Part shown: piece after piece, positions 22,275 to 35,159 of the stretch
Layout: each line of letters begins with the position of its first letter
How positions within the stretch are numbered: the stretch's first letter is position 1
DNA from: Pinus tabuliformis
Lineage: Eukaryota > Streptophyta > Pinopsida > Pinales > Pinaceae
Reading direction: 5' to 3'
DNA: 64,000 nucleotides
NCBI GenBank assembly: GCA_031772625.1
Contig: CM062813.1
Coordinates: forward strand, 768,118,720 to 768,182,719
Made by a program: the position numbers and the translations under genes
Notes under the pieces: model-generated
Database searches by the model: none
Told to the model about the DNA's origin: nothing
The model's input: the letters and a program-made list of their open reading frames with translations, nothing else

Positions 22275-22628
22275 TGTTAGGAAATTCCGACACATAGGAA
22301 ATAGTTAAGTATAACTTTGTCTAGTGTAGAGTTAGGTAAGGTGTGTTTCTTTACTATGTACTTTTGTAACTTACAATCTGACGGTCACGATATGTAGTGA
22401 TATGACAGTTCATTCTCTCCTCGGAATTACTGACACTTGATCCGTGGCTTAACACCCGATTGGTCCATGATATCTATTTAAAGAGCATGGAGGGTCATTT
22501 GTAGGGTAACTGTTCATGAGAGAAGCTTATGTAGATTTTCATTCTTTTATTAATAAATTACCTGAAGTGGTTGCATTGGCTCAGGCCATGGATTGTTTCC
22601 CTCTTTGAGGGTTTTAACCACGTCAACA
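22275..22628 (+). repeat. 3' LTR of the copia fragment (354 bp)
   Basis: Begins TGTTAGGAAATT and ends GTCAACA, with TG...CA termini and inverted TGTT/AACA ends. It contains TATTTAAA at 22,475-22,482 and AATAAA at 22,552-22,557 at promoter and polyadenylation spacing. It directly follows the polypurine tract. The 5' LTR is missing, so the target-site duplication cannot be checked. Confidence 0.75.
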
Positions 22629-22713
22629 ATACTAGTGTATTGATCTATAATCTGTTTGTGAGTGGTGTCCTTTGGCTTTCTTCCTGAGGAACTTACCCTG
22701 TAAATTCCTACAG

Positions 22714-23140
22714 ACAATTGCATTTGATGGTCTTTGGCTTGATATGAATGAAGTTTCCAACTTCTATAGTGGGATCACATGTTCCTTACCAAAGGAAGGG
22801 GATTTCCCGCGGAAATATGCACAGACGGATTGTTTCTTAGTTTGTAGCAATGCAAACACCACTAGATGGGATGATCCCCCTTACAAAATCAATGCTTATG
22901 GAACAAACAAACCACTGGGTAATGAAACCATGGCTGCTAGTGCAGTTCACTATAATGATATCTTGGAGTACAATGCTCATAATCGATATGGGTTATCAGA
23001 AGCTATTATGACAAGCACAACACTGAAATCAGTACTAAAGAAGAGGTCATTCATACTAAATCGTTCCACATTCATAATGGCCAGGGTGCATTGAGCATAT
23101 ATGGTAGTTAATGATGGTCCATGGAATGACAATCTTACTG
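22714..23140 (+). pseudogene. GH31 alpha-glucosidase/alpha-xylosidase gene fragment 1
   Basis: Fragment of a plant family-31 glycoside hydrolase, secreted wall or vacuolar enzymes that release glucose or xylose from glycan ends. The catalytic nucleophile region FDGLWLDMNEVSNFYSG is kept at about 22,728-22,778. It is followed by CSNANTTRWDDPPYKINAYG, AVHYNDILEYNAHNRYGLSEAI and RSFILNRSTF, then a TGA at 23,092 and a few more matching codons. The block starts just after a TCCTACAG acceptor-like sequence at 22,713, so it looks like one exon. The rest of the enzyme is missing here. TRWDDPPYKINA leans to the alpha-xylosidase side, but subfamily is not settled. A near duplicate lies at 26,770. Confidence 0.85.
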
Positions 23141-26100
23141 GTTGTTATGGATCAAGGGCACAATTTACATAGAAATCACTGTATTTTTTGTTATAAAGCC
23201 ATAGGCTTGGTTTCCAATTGACCATATACATGTCATTCACAATTCTCTCCTCTTGCTTCCACACACAACATTGCCTTGAACCCAAAAAAGAATACCAAGA
23301 AGGTTGATGGGAAGCCTGAACCTTATTGCCATGAATTATTTTACATGACATTTTCATGAATGATAGGCAAAAATTTTAGCCTTTCTTTGACAAATGACAT
23401 GCAACTTGAAGTATGGTCCCTTTCCCTAAAATATTATGATCCACAAGAACAAAAATCACATGTAAAATGACAAAATAATGGACTCAATGGTAGTGGCAAT
23501 CTTTTGATGCAAAAAAATTCTCAGCGTTTTCTGCCAATGCTTATAAATGCAATTGTAGTTCAATGAACACTAACAATGTATTTTGCTCTGTTTCTTGTGT
23601 CGTTAAATATTTTTGTAGTAATGATAATAATTTAAATGGGAATGATCTAATTGACAAATGCATTGAGTACCTTGTTCAATCTTTCTATCACAAGTAAATT
23701 ATAGCTAGAGGGGAATTACTCTGAGTCTATGATTTTACTGCAACTTCAACTACTTCAAGGTAGGTAAGCCATTCATTTTGCACTTATGCCTACTTATGTG
23801 TAATATAATTATTTGCTTAAAAAAATGTGGTATTTAAATATTTTTATCCTTGCCTTGTCTCAAAAAAGTTACTTATGCCCATCTCCTGTAGGAGAATGCC
23901 ATTGTTGAAATGATAAGTTTGGTGACTGTTGCATTCACTAATAGACCAAATATTCCATGCTCTTCCATAACAAGTTGTTTGATAGATATGAAATCCTCAA
24001 ATTCATTCGTGGTTTTGGATCTCAGATGATTAGTGATTTTAGAAAAATATTTTAAAAAGATGTATATGAGAGGGAGGATGAAAAAAATGGTAGGTGCCAT
24101 TCTTCCATTGAGCGGTGGACTATTTTCAACATTCTTGTGGTAGCTAAAATAAGATTTTTCAAGACATTAAGCATTGGCACCTTCAGATTTTATACTTTGC
24201 TAAGAACATGAAAATCATCTCAAAGACAATATGTTTTGATGGGATTTTCTGACAGTGAATAACATCATCAATTTTATCCCTTGTTATGGTCTCACAAATT
24301 TTGCTTAGAAATGATATTTATGGGAAATGTTTGAAAGGGATCTCAATTATAGATCCAATCAAGATGAAAACCATTATTTTGATGGCAAAATATGTTCAAC
24401 CTTTCTAAGACATGTAATATGAAATTTGGTATACACTGACATCTCTGATTGTCAATCATAATTACAAATGTACAAATAGGATCAAAGGAATTAATTCATC
24501 CCCTAAGGTTCAAAAGCCCATAGGTATGAATAGACATTTGGGGCCAGTTATAAGTATTGGGTAATTTTTATGGTTGAGTACCTATTAAACCCTATTGCGA
24601 CAACTTAGTTGAACAAAAGAACTTGTGATTAATTACTCTCACCATTAGAGGACTCTAGCCCGTGAAAATTTTTGATAGGTGGCTTGTAGTGCTTGATATA
24701 TTTTAATGTTCTTGCAGTTTAAAGGAAGTATCTTCAACAATATTAATAATAACAGAGGTCCTAGAATACAAGATTGAATTGAAAAACAATTAAAGGATAT
24801 AATACTTCCTATCACAAGCTAATTCCAACCTAAGTATGAGTGGATGTTGATAGAGGTGAAAATAAGTTGCCATTGTTTTGATAGGTAATGACCTTGAATA
24901 TATGTGAATGCTTCGATTACAACACAATTACTTTTTATAACCAATACATTTTCAATTTTTTTGTGATAATGCTGAACGAGTTTGCAAGTCAACACCTGAA
25001 GATCTTAAAAGTTTATCTGTAATTATGAGTGCCAACCAAGCAAACGTATCTCAAAGTTAGCAGCATGAGAAAATCGATGCAAAAGAGACTCCAAAAGTTA
25101 TTATCATTATGTATTCATGGGAAACCATAGTTTGCACATAACTCCAAGGAAACATATATATCTCTCATAGTTGCATCACTTTAGTCTATCAAATTCCACA
25201 TAAACGTTACTTAGGTTGATTAGTTTAATATGACCATATTAAATATTTTCTCTTCAATCTCCAAGTCATGTCAGAAGCAACTAAAAAATATTACCTATTG
25301 AAAAATATGTGCACAAAATAAATCCTACCAATGTTAAAATCCTTCATTTAGTAGAAAGTAGAAGCAAGCCATGAAGATAATTAAATCTGGGAAAAAAATA
25401 CATGAATCAATAAGATTGAGCTTCCAAGATCATTTAGTTGTTTATATTTTGCAACCAAATCACTAGTATTTGTCCAATCATTTGATTGGATTTAAACACA
25501 ATGTAAGTTATTAACCACATCCCAGAAAATATAGAACCATTCTCCTCCAAGTTTTAAGAAATGTTTAATTTTGTCTGCCACTCAAACATTGGTGTAAAAG
25601 GCTCTGAGTAATGAAAATCCTTATGTGGACTGAGGAATCAAAAGCCTTATATTCACACAAATATAAGTTCAAGTAGACACACAATTCATAGAATCTACAA
25701 TGGACAATTTTCATCGAGAGCCATTACTTTTTTAATAACAAAATGAGTATAGTTTTGACCTTGCTTTTCCATTTTTTTAAATATAGTCAGATTCCATTTT
25801 TTCTCTCAAAATTTCCATGTAGAGCATCATGACCTTATTCTTACAACTTTGATATAACCCTTGCATGTTCAACCAATCTTTAAATTGCAATAACTTTTTC
25901 AAATACTTGTACATATAAACATATTTTTGAATTAATCAATATGGAAGCATTGCTCAATTATAATTCACTTAAGTGGGAAACTTGTAATCTGAACACCAAG
26001 AAACATTAATGATGCAATTGAGAAAAGAAAACACCACCAAGTAACAAAAAGGGTATTGCAAAGATACGAGATTATATAATTCCACTTATAAATAGGAATT

Positions 26101-26769
26101 AATTTAGCTTTGGTGGACTATTTGGTCTCTGTGGGATGTTAAAAGAATTTCAATTCAGTAATTAATAGATTTAAAAAGAAAAATAATATATGATTAGTAT
26201 TACTAGACAAATAAGATTCATATCAGAATTATAATATTTTCAATTCATTTTTATGGATCCAAACTAGTAGAAATAGATGTTACTTGAGGCCAAAACCAAA
26301 ACCCTCAGTGAAGCTTGCCATTGAGTATTGTCCCTAAGCATATGTACACTCCAAATGCTTCTGGACACAGAAGTTGTCCACAAAGCCTCTCTTTGATGAC
26401 TGTCAAATAAAAAACAACATTATAGAAAGAAAGAGGAAGGAACACCTCTTAAGCATATGCACCTACAAGCATAGGCCACATAAATCTACCAGAAATGATC
26501 TCAGCCAAAAATGAACCTCAAAGAATAGTTCATAGTCAATATCACAAGTAGAAAAGTCCTTCCTAACGCTAGCTAGATTCTTATTTGGAAACAAGAAATC
26601 ACACACCAATATAAAACATGTACAAAATGATTCAAAGCATTAACACATAAACCAAATAAATTGGCTACAACATTTTTGGAATGAGAGGAAACCTATTGAT
26701 GGAAAGGCCATACTCACAAACAAAAGAAAAAACACCTTCCTCCAAGATATGATGGAGGTAGCAACTTTT
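23141..26769. other. AT-rich stretch without recognisable genes
   Basis: Both strands show stops in all frames, with no motif, RNA gene or repeat that I recognise. It lies between the two GH31 fragments and may be decayed intron or intergenic sequence of that locus. The minus-strand open stretches at 23,357-23,145 and 24,100-23,873 have no coding signature. Confidence 0.5.
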
Positions 26770-27720
<951 letters not shown>

Positions 27721-28339
27721 TTTCATTATGGTTGGGTATATTCTTCAAGCTCAAATCGCCTCCTATAAGTCCCAAATTTCAAACTCGACAGCACCAAGCT
27801 TCTTTTTCTTAGGTTATATTAATCACCAGCTCTGCGAAAATGATGTCCTCTTAGCACCTGCCAAGACTAAGAGTATTATTGGGGACGAAATTGTTAAAAT
27901 GCCCATAAAATAGGGTAGATCCATTTATATACATAGATTTTTCCAGATAAATCAACATAGTAAATAAGAAGAATATTTAGTTTATGCTAATGACAATTAC
28001 AACAAAGAAACCTAATATACTAATAGAGAGCTTCAAAGGTTCACAGAAACAGGGGCATATCAGTTGGTTTAAACTTTGCACAAAACATGCCATGGAAATA
28101 ATAAAACAGGGTAAGCAAGTTATTTCCAACAAATTTATGACAGGAGAATACTCTGCAGAGTTTACATATTTGTCTTGTTGTGTCTGCGACCTTTATTCTC
28201 TGTTGTGGCTTCTTTCTATATCTATTTTCCTCTTTCTCCTTTCAGGGAACTTAGTGAATCCCAATGGAAAAAGATAAACTAACAAAGAAAAACAAAGAAA
28301 CTTGCCCATAATTATTTTTACCAATTGTTTTTGGTGACT
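27721..28339. other. Flank of the GH31 pseudogene without an assigned gene
   Basis: An open stretch at 27,984-28,277 has no family resemblance. A pyrimidine-rich TCTTTCTCCTTTCAG at 28,228-28,242 would make a good splice acceptor, but no joined exon was found. Nothing else was supported. Confidence 0.35.
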
Positions 28340-28585
28340 TTACTGCAACCTGGCTTGAATGCACACGTGGTTCTGATTGCATTGATACCTTGACTGCTTG
28401 GGTCTTGCCTCTAGTAGTTTGATGGTCTCCATCAACTTACCCTCATGAAAATATTTGGGCCTGTCAGGCACTGTTTTATTGTTCCTCAACTCAGTCTTGA
28501 AATTTGGAAGTGCCTTCCTCCTCCGAGTATACCATGCTTGAACCTCTTGCATATCCCTCTCACGATATGAAGATATGGAAGGCAA
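28340..28585 (-). pseudogene. Unrecognised minus-strand ORF remnant
   Basis: About 80 codons with a hydrophilic, basic composition (YRERDMQEVQAWYTRRRKAL, KYFHEGKLMETIKLLEARPK). The frame is also open for some codons upstream of the first Met. No family was recognised. It could be a fragment of a retroelement Gag or of a host gene; it stops a short distance before the AT-rich microsatellite at 28,684. Confidence 0.3.
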
Positions 28586-28678
28586 ATAGTTAAAATGAGC
28601 TTCCCAGGAGCTAAAAATAAAAATAAAAATAATTAAATTATTATTTTATTTAAATTATTATTAATTATAAAAAGGATT

Positions 28679-28807
<129 letters not shown>

Positions 28808-28898
28808 AGATTCTTAACCATAGGGATTCTTATCACAGGGATTTTTAATTGTAAATAGGATTTGTTACAATATGATGGGCCAATACCATTGCATATTG

Positions 28899-29280
28899 TG
28901 TTGGAAATGTCTGAGCACTACTAAGTGGGGTGGGGGGGATGAATCAATAGTGTGATATATATACAATTTTTACCAATTATTAACTTCAATTACTGAATCA
29001 CACATATGTTAACCAACAAGTAACAAACATCATAGCATGTGCATCACATTAGCATAAATGAAAACCGTAAGCAACTACAAAACAATAAACATGCACATCA
29101 CATCAATCACACATGAGACACAACATTTCTGGTGGAAACCCTTCCGAGAGAAAGACACCCATGCGGTTGGTGCCCTACTCTAAATTTCTATTAGTCAATC
29201 ATTTTGTCTTTTACATAGCTTGCTGACTCCCATCAGCATGGAGACTCGACCTCATATATAAAATTCCAAAACCTATCAGC
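28899..29280 (+). repeat. Probable start of a copia-type LTR running into the inverted-repeat arm
   Basis: Starts TGTTGGAAATGTC and carries CACTACTAAGTGGGGTG with a following GGGGGGGATGAATCA, a combination I associate with the 5' end of some plant copia LTRs. It continues without a visible break into 29,281-30,417. If it is one LTR, CCAACA at 30,396-30,401 would be its end (TGTTGG...CCAACA, about 1.5 kb), but no target-site duplication is visible at those points. The identification is tentative. Confidence 0.4.
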
Positions 29281-30417
29281 TAGGAGACTCGATACTATTG
29301 ATCATCTCGGAAGACTTTGTTCTCTATGGATCTACAGAATACCATCCACTGAAGGCCACCATGATCAACGATCCTCGCCCAACTCTGATTGGACTATCCA
29401 ACTCTAGAAAAACATGACAATTGCATCATTTCTCTTGTGTCAGACCTATTGGAGCGATGGTATTTCTTGATAAAACAATACTTAATATATGTGCAAAAAT
29501 TGCTAATGCATTGAAGTAAGGAAAACAACATTATTTACGGAGGTTGTAACTTAGTGCACATTATATATTATTTTGTTAAGTTACAAGTTTGGTTTAAGAA
29601 TAATATTTTTACTATGAAGTTGAAGCCGGTCATGAGAAGATAAGAGTAGAGTTCTACATAATGGTTGACAATTGTGTAAGATCCTCGTGTAGAGTTGTGG
29701 AGAACGAGGAGGAAAAATAAGGCTTATAATGTTTAACATAAAATTGTATGAAGAGTAATGTAATATCATAGATAATTTGGATTTGATGCGTTTGGTCATA
29801 TTTTATGACCATTCTTGTTGGTTGATTGGTATGCGTGTTTCACCTGTGAATTTAATATATCACTATGTGTTGGAGGAGGTTTCTTAGAAGTATAAATGGT
29901 ATCATTCCATGCCAATGATACTCGTGGTAAAGATCTAAATTTTTATCAAAGAGACTCCTTTGCTCAAATTAGTTTTGTGGTCTCTCAAGCTTTGTTATTG
30001 AAGAAATCCATGAGGCGACGAAATATTCTTGTACAGCCAACTTATCCTTGCACGACATGGTCGCAAAAGTGAAGCGGTATATCTATCGTGACACATAAGG
30101 AATACTGGAGTTAAGTTATTGAGATAAAAGTTTTTAGCAAATTGTGAGGGAAAAGTGAAATGAAAATGCCTTCATATTTTGGGTAGCACATTGTGTATAT
30201 GCTAAGGGTGCTCTAAAATGTAGATCATATGTTTATGTTATGATGTTTCAGATTTGTGGTTCTAGAAAAACATGCCGAGGTTGTGATTTTGGGAGAAGAC
30301 ATTAATTAGTGTGGAGAGTTCAAACAGACTTCATGGGTTCATCTTGTCATCTAGACCTCCTTCTAGCACCAAAAAAGTTGATAGTGTTGGACCCACCAAC
30401 ATTCACGGTATCTCCCC
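29281..30417 (-). repeat. Right arm of the 1.14-kb inverted repeat
   Basis: Reverse complement of 19,618-20,755. The outer end (30,417) matches the GGGAGAT...AATGTTGG block of the left arm; the inner end (29,281) is TAGGAGACTCGATACTATTG, equivalent to CAATAGTATCAAGTGTCCTA at the left arm's inner end. Beyond 29,281 the two sequences part. Arms are about 8.5 kb apart. Differences are scattered substitutions and short indels, so the two copies are old. Confidence 0.75.
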
Positions 30418-31349
30418 GATATGAACTCCCAATTAGACCTCACACCATTTAGTGTAGGAGTCCCATCTGGAATACGGACCAATTGTTGATGCATTGGTTT
30501 TAATGACGCGCCTTGGCTGAAATAACTCATAGAGTAATGTATAATGAATTTGGTGAGAACAAGCGTGTGACCCTGTAGAGAGTCAAGTGCGATGCATGAA
30601 GGTTTTACCACATGGAAGGGAAAATAAGTGATCCCCTTAAAAGCCTATAACAGTACACAACTTGATAGGAATACACAAGAATAAATGGCATCACAAGATA
30701 ATGTGCAAAATAGTTCACATGCTAATAATGACAAATTAAACAACAAAACACATTCAGCAATATTTGTACCAATGCAAATGAAATAGTTCATTAGCATAAG
30801 TTTAAGTTAAATAATATACATTGCAAACATAACAAGAATATTCCTATTCTATTCACAACATATGCATGAAAATGTGCCCACTCTGAGCTTTTATTAAGTG
30901 AAATTTCCAATCATACATACACCATTGACGGACCACTAGCCCCAATAGTGGAATGTGAAGTCAACATCACCTACTCCTCCAAAGAAATATACTTCCTCTA
31001 TGCTATGTAGAAGCCAAGGCTTTCACAAACTCCCAAGCCTCTAATTCTAAGCCTAAGCCTAGCCAAAATCTAGGCTCCCCAAAAATCCCTTTACATGAGT
31101 TATGAGGTTATATATATAACAAGAGGGGGTGACTCTTCATCTCCCTTTTATGCATTTTGGACTTCCCTCATGACTCTTTATCTTCCTTACAAAATAACTC
31201 ATTACATTACATTGTGACTCTTCACATTCCAATATTGACACTTGGAATTGTACTTACAAATTACAAAATAATATTGCAATTTACACTCGTACCCATATAA
31301 GACAAAATTGGGTAGAGTCAACTAGATAGCCTAACAAGACAAAACACTA
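30418..31349. other. Spacer between the inverted repeat and the minus-strand coding remnant
   Basis: No coding, RNA or repeat signature was recognised. A run TATATATAACAAGAGGGGGTGAC near 31,110-31,132 looks purine-rich but has no LTR next to it that I can define. Confidence 0.35.
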
Positions 31350-33018
31350 TGATGCTTGAGTTTTGGAAAACTATAGCTCAACAACTCGATGTCTTTCAGT
31401 CACATATTGATGCCAAGCTTTGGTATTGTGCGATGACATCCCCAAACTGTGCGATGGTGTCTAGATGGAAGTAGACTCTAGCCTCCATGACATCCAAGTA
31501 CAATGATTTGGAACTAGTTTCAACTTCCTTCTAGAGCATTAGCAAAAATTTTCTCACTTGGACAGGGCCACCAATGTAGTTCTGCATATTTTGTCTCTTC
31601 ACCTCCAAATCTTTCTTAGTGGAAATCTGTATAAGTTTCTCCAAGTATTATTCTATCTCTTGCCTGACCTAGTTCCTGGCTTTGGCTTCAGTGAGTGAGC
31701 CAACTGATGGCATCCTGTGGGACTTCACCAAGAAATCCAAACCATTATATAAGAGTACATACAAGGCCTAAATGTCACCAATGAATTAGGCAAGTTGTTT
31801 GTTGTTCTAGATCAACATTTGAGATCTTGCTTTCTCTAGCTCTACTTGTTGCTTCATTTTCTTGCCTAATTCAAGCAGTGACCCTTTGTATCACATTTAC
31901 CATTCATGCATGACAACGATTGCATCTTGCAAATTCCTAAGAGTTTTGACAAAATATTTACACTGTTGCTACAAGCCATGCAAGTGGAAAACTACCTTAT
32001 GCATGGTAACAAGCTCCTCATAGAGATTTTGCATGGTCTCTCCAAGTGTCGATACTTCACCAAGTATCGTTGCCTTCATTTTCTCCAGATGGACTTGTGC
32101 GGAAGTTGTGTTCTAAGCTACTCTACATACCTGTTCAACCTCTTCCTTGGTAGCCTGCAAGTTCTTGCGAATTCCTTATTCTCGACCATTAAAAACTAAG
32201 TATTCAAATTTGTTGCACCTGTGAAGGCCAAGTTGGCTATGACAATGACATTGGGATTCTTCCTAGTGTTAGCCACAATCACCCTTTCTCTCATAAAAGC
32301 AGGAGATGCGAGGTCATCCAAAAAATGCTTCTTACACGCTTGTACAATCTTGGTCTAAAGTTCATCGTACGCCAGATTATATGTGTCCATAATTAGATCA
32401 TCATCAAGAGGAACAACTTCCTCTTCCTTGCTTGGAGTTGAATCTGATGCTAGAGGTGATGGAGACTAAACAGTGACCTGTTGTGTGCTTGGAATTAGTT
32501 TGACATATTGATTCTGTGCCTCTGGTTCCTCCTCCATGTCTATGATCTCTATCAACTCTTCAACCTACTGAGCAAGCTCCTAGTCCCGCGTATGTCTGCT
32601 CTCCTCCTCTACTGGTTTCCAGTTTTGTTCTAGATCTTCAACTTGTTTCCATGCTATTTCTTCTAATATTGCTCTTCGTCTCTCTTCTTCTTCCTGCCTA
32701 TGCTTCTCTTCTTGTCTTTCTTCTGCTTTTCTTCCTCCAATCTCCTCTGCTCTTCCCTCTTCCTCCGTTTTGCTATCTGCATCCTCTGATTCCTTTTTTC
32801 CTCTACTGCTAAACATGATTTCATAATAGTTGGATCCAATTTCATCTTGTAGCTTTGTTCTCCCCTTGGAATATAAGAAACCTTTCTCTTTTCCTTATCC
32901 GACACTGGGTTACTACCTTCTGCTGGCACTGCTTCTAGAGTAGCTTCCTTTTGCGGAGTCACCTGTGAAGTTCCTGTAAAACTGACCGACTCGTAGGACT
33001 TGGAGGCATTATAAATTA
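31350..33018 (-). pseudogene. Old coding remnant, 3' part: acidic/basic coiled-coil-like protein
   Basis: Reading down the minus strand, a largely open but stop-ridden frame encodes KSYESVSFTGTSQVTPQKE, KRKVSYIPRGEQSYKMKLDP, then a long E/K/R-rich heptad-like stretch (EEERRRAILEEIAWKQVEDLEQ, about 32,820-32,580). This is followed by acidic text (DMEEEPEAQNQYVKLIPS, PLDDDLIMDTYNLAYDEL), KKHFLDDLASPAF and ARTCRLPRKRLNRY. Stops are mainly TAG where Q would fit. One frame change occurs around 32,800. The charged stretch predicts a coiled coil. No enzyme motif is visible. The fragment is part of the same coding unit as 33,640-33,718, 37,960-38,785 and 55,645-55,917, split by insertions. Family not recognised. 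Confidence 0.5.
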
Positions 33019-33639
33019 GGGGAATTTTGAGGTCTAAAATGGACCTCCTAAGGAAGTTATAAAATAATAGTGAAAATAATAAAATAATATTACATTACAT
33101 CATCAAATTCTAGAGGGAAAAAAGAAAAACTAATTTTTCAACTCGTATTTTCAACTTATCTCCCTATGGGTTTACTCAAATTTTAAGCGGAAACACTCAT
33201 TGGATGCATAATTTGATTCCTCATCCAAGGGGTACCCATGTTGCATACTTTCAATGGACCCCACTACCCAAAAAATGAGAAATACATGAAAAACGTGATG
33301 AAAATCATGTTTTTTCATGTATTTCTCATTTTTCATGTAGCAGGGTCTATCAAAACTATGCGACATGGGCACTCCTTGGATGAGGAATTAAATTTTTCAT
33401 CCAACGAGTACTCCTGCTCGAAATTTGATTAAAACCATAGGGATATAAGTTGAAAATGCGAGTTGAAAAAGTAGTTTTATTATTTTATTATTTTTTAATC
33501 TTTTTACCTTTTTACTCCAAAAATGGTGAATCATCCCCCATGGTTGACATCATCATCTTGAATCCTATTGGTTCTCATAAAATTTATTTTGGTTGTACAT
33601 TTTTCTTAGGAGGCCCATTTTAGACCTCAAAATTCCCCT
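33019..33639. mobile_element. Palindromic MITE (621 bp) with TA target duplication
   Basis: Termini form an inverted repeat of about 33 bp with one mismatch, beginning GGGGAATTTTGAGGTCTAAA on both strands. TA dinucleotides flank both sides (33,017-33,018 and 33,640-33,641), as for Tc1/mariner-type MITEs. The inner 200 bp or so of each half are also inverted copies, meeting near 33,300 around ATGAGAAATACATGAAAAA and its complement, so nearly the whole unit can fold into a hairpin. Mirror-image small frames (33,372-33,172 and 33,238-33,432) are a by-product of the symmetry. There is no transposase, so it is non-autonomous. It lies within the minus-strand coding remnant. Confidence 0.88.
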
Positions 33640-33718
33640 AATGACAATTCTTCCAAGGATCCTCCTCCTACTAGTGAAATGTCCTGCTGAGCCACTGAAA
33701 GTGAATTCTTGCATAGTG
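33640..33718 (-). pseudogene. Short middle piece of the old coding remnant
   Basis: Seventy-nine bases trapped between the MITE and the gag-only copia element. In one minus-strand frame the bases before the MITE read GGSLEELS and stay open across the excised joint; in another the sequence continues from the 37,960 segment as an aromatic, basic stretch ending in two TAG codons. The two readings conflict, so an indel has occurred here. The last 5 bases (33,714-33,718, TAGTG) are the copia target duplication. Confidence 0.4.
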
Positions 33719-34858
33719 TGCGAAAATTCCTAGATCTAACAATATTTGGAATCCTACTACAACCAATTGAATCTACTTCACCTAGATTGTAAATTACATT
33801 ACAAACTTATTTCAGATTTCTTCTTGAAATATTGAAGTAAATTGCTGAAGAAGCCTACACCAAATTATATATTATTCTAAAACATAGAAACTCAACAAGG
33901 AAATAAAAACACATAGGACTCTGTTATTTTTAGACAAATGTCCCTAGAAAAACCCAATGTGGGAAAACTAGTGCAACAACTCTGAGGATTTATTATTATT
34001 AAGTAGTAGCAAATTCTAAATACATCTCTAAATACCTCACAGTCTTATTCAGTTACAAATAGAAATACTGGTAGAAAGAATTGTGAGGTTACCTCACATT
34101 ATCACTAGATATCCTGGTTGATCCAGACCCAGACCGAGTGCCCCTGGAATTTTTGGTTGCCTCTGTAGAGAGTCTGCATCAAGCTTTCTAGGAAATGCGT
34201 CAATCTTCTGGTTGGTCGATTTGCTGCCCAAGAGATTCGATTTCTGCCTCTCGATCTCACACTCTGGCCCCTGACTTCTAAAACTCGATTTCGTTTGCAA
34301 ATTTCGGACTCCTCACTAGCTTTTGCGCTGCCTCTGTGTGGCTCTACGTCAACCCCTTTGGCTCAGCGCTGTCACTACTGGATTAGTCTCTGTTGATGAT
34401 TCTCTGCTGAGAAAATCACTCTCTCTCAGAAAGCTATCCCTGCCCCTTCGCTGTAAGAAATCTCCTCAATTGAATTTTCCTCCTAACTTCTCACTTCAGA
34501 AAATTGATTTCTTGATCTCTCTTAGTGTATTTTCCAAATGACCCTCAAATCCCTTCTTATATCTTCCTGTTGGACAACCAATGGCCTAGATTAACTCCTA
34601 ATCAAAGGGTCAAATTGTTTTGACTTGATCACCATCTTTTTCTAGAAGTTTCACCCACAATTAGATTAATACCCATTAAAATTTTAATTTTCCTAATTTT
34701 AGACTTAGGAACCTCATTAAAAATATTAATTATTTTAATATAATTGTCTCCAGGTGGAATTTCCCAAAACAGTTTCTTGGTTCTTTGGAATGCATGTGCC
34801 CAAGCCTCCCTGCAAAATTTGAGACCTAGAGCACATCCCACGCTACCCCAAATCAACA
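33719..34858 (-). repeat. 3' LTR of the gag-only copia element
   Basis: On the minus strand it starts TGTTGATTTGGGGTAGC at 34,858 and ends GGAATTTTCGCA at 33,719. It matches 36,800-37,959 throughout with scattered substitutions and short indels. The polypurine stretch AAGAGGGAG lies just upstream at 34,859-34,867. Confidence 0.88.
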
Positions 34859-35159
34859 CTCCCTCTTAGCGAAGAATGTGCTCTATCAATATACTGTTGC
34901 TTCATACTGCTCTGACTCTGAAGCAGCATTCTCTGCATTGCTGATGTATGACATGTTGTCCACGAACTACTACACTGCTACTGCAATTGTACTGCTGCCT
35001 TTGACACTGCCACTACCAATGCTACATATGTACTACAACTCCCTCTCAAATGTTCATCTGCTATGCTGCTAACACTACCACTGCTAATAGTGCATTTGTA
35101 TTACAAATCAGTTGTTGAGAGAAGCAACTGAAAAACATCCAAAATTACTAAACTAACTG

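Noticed and set aside
30363..30611. Minus-strand ORF near the outer end of the right repeat arm
   Set aside because: No motifs, partly within the repeat, no counterpart in the left arm beyond the shared 40 bp.
32580..32962. E/K/R-rich ORF pair as a chromatin or motor coiled-coil gene
   Set aside because: It is part of the larger decayed minus-strand unit, with a frame change in the middle; composition alone does not identify a family.
33172..33432. Two similar small ORFs on opposite strands as a gene pair
   Set aside because: They are mirror images produced by the palindromic MITE; no independent coding signal.
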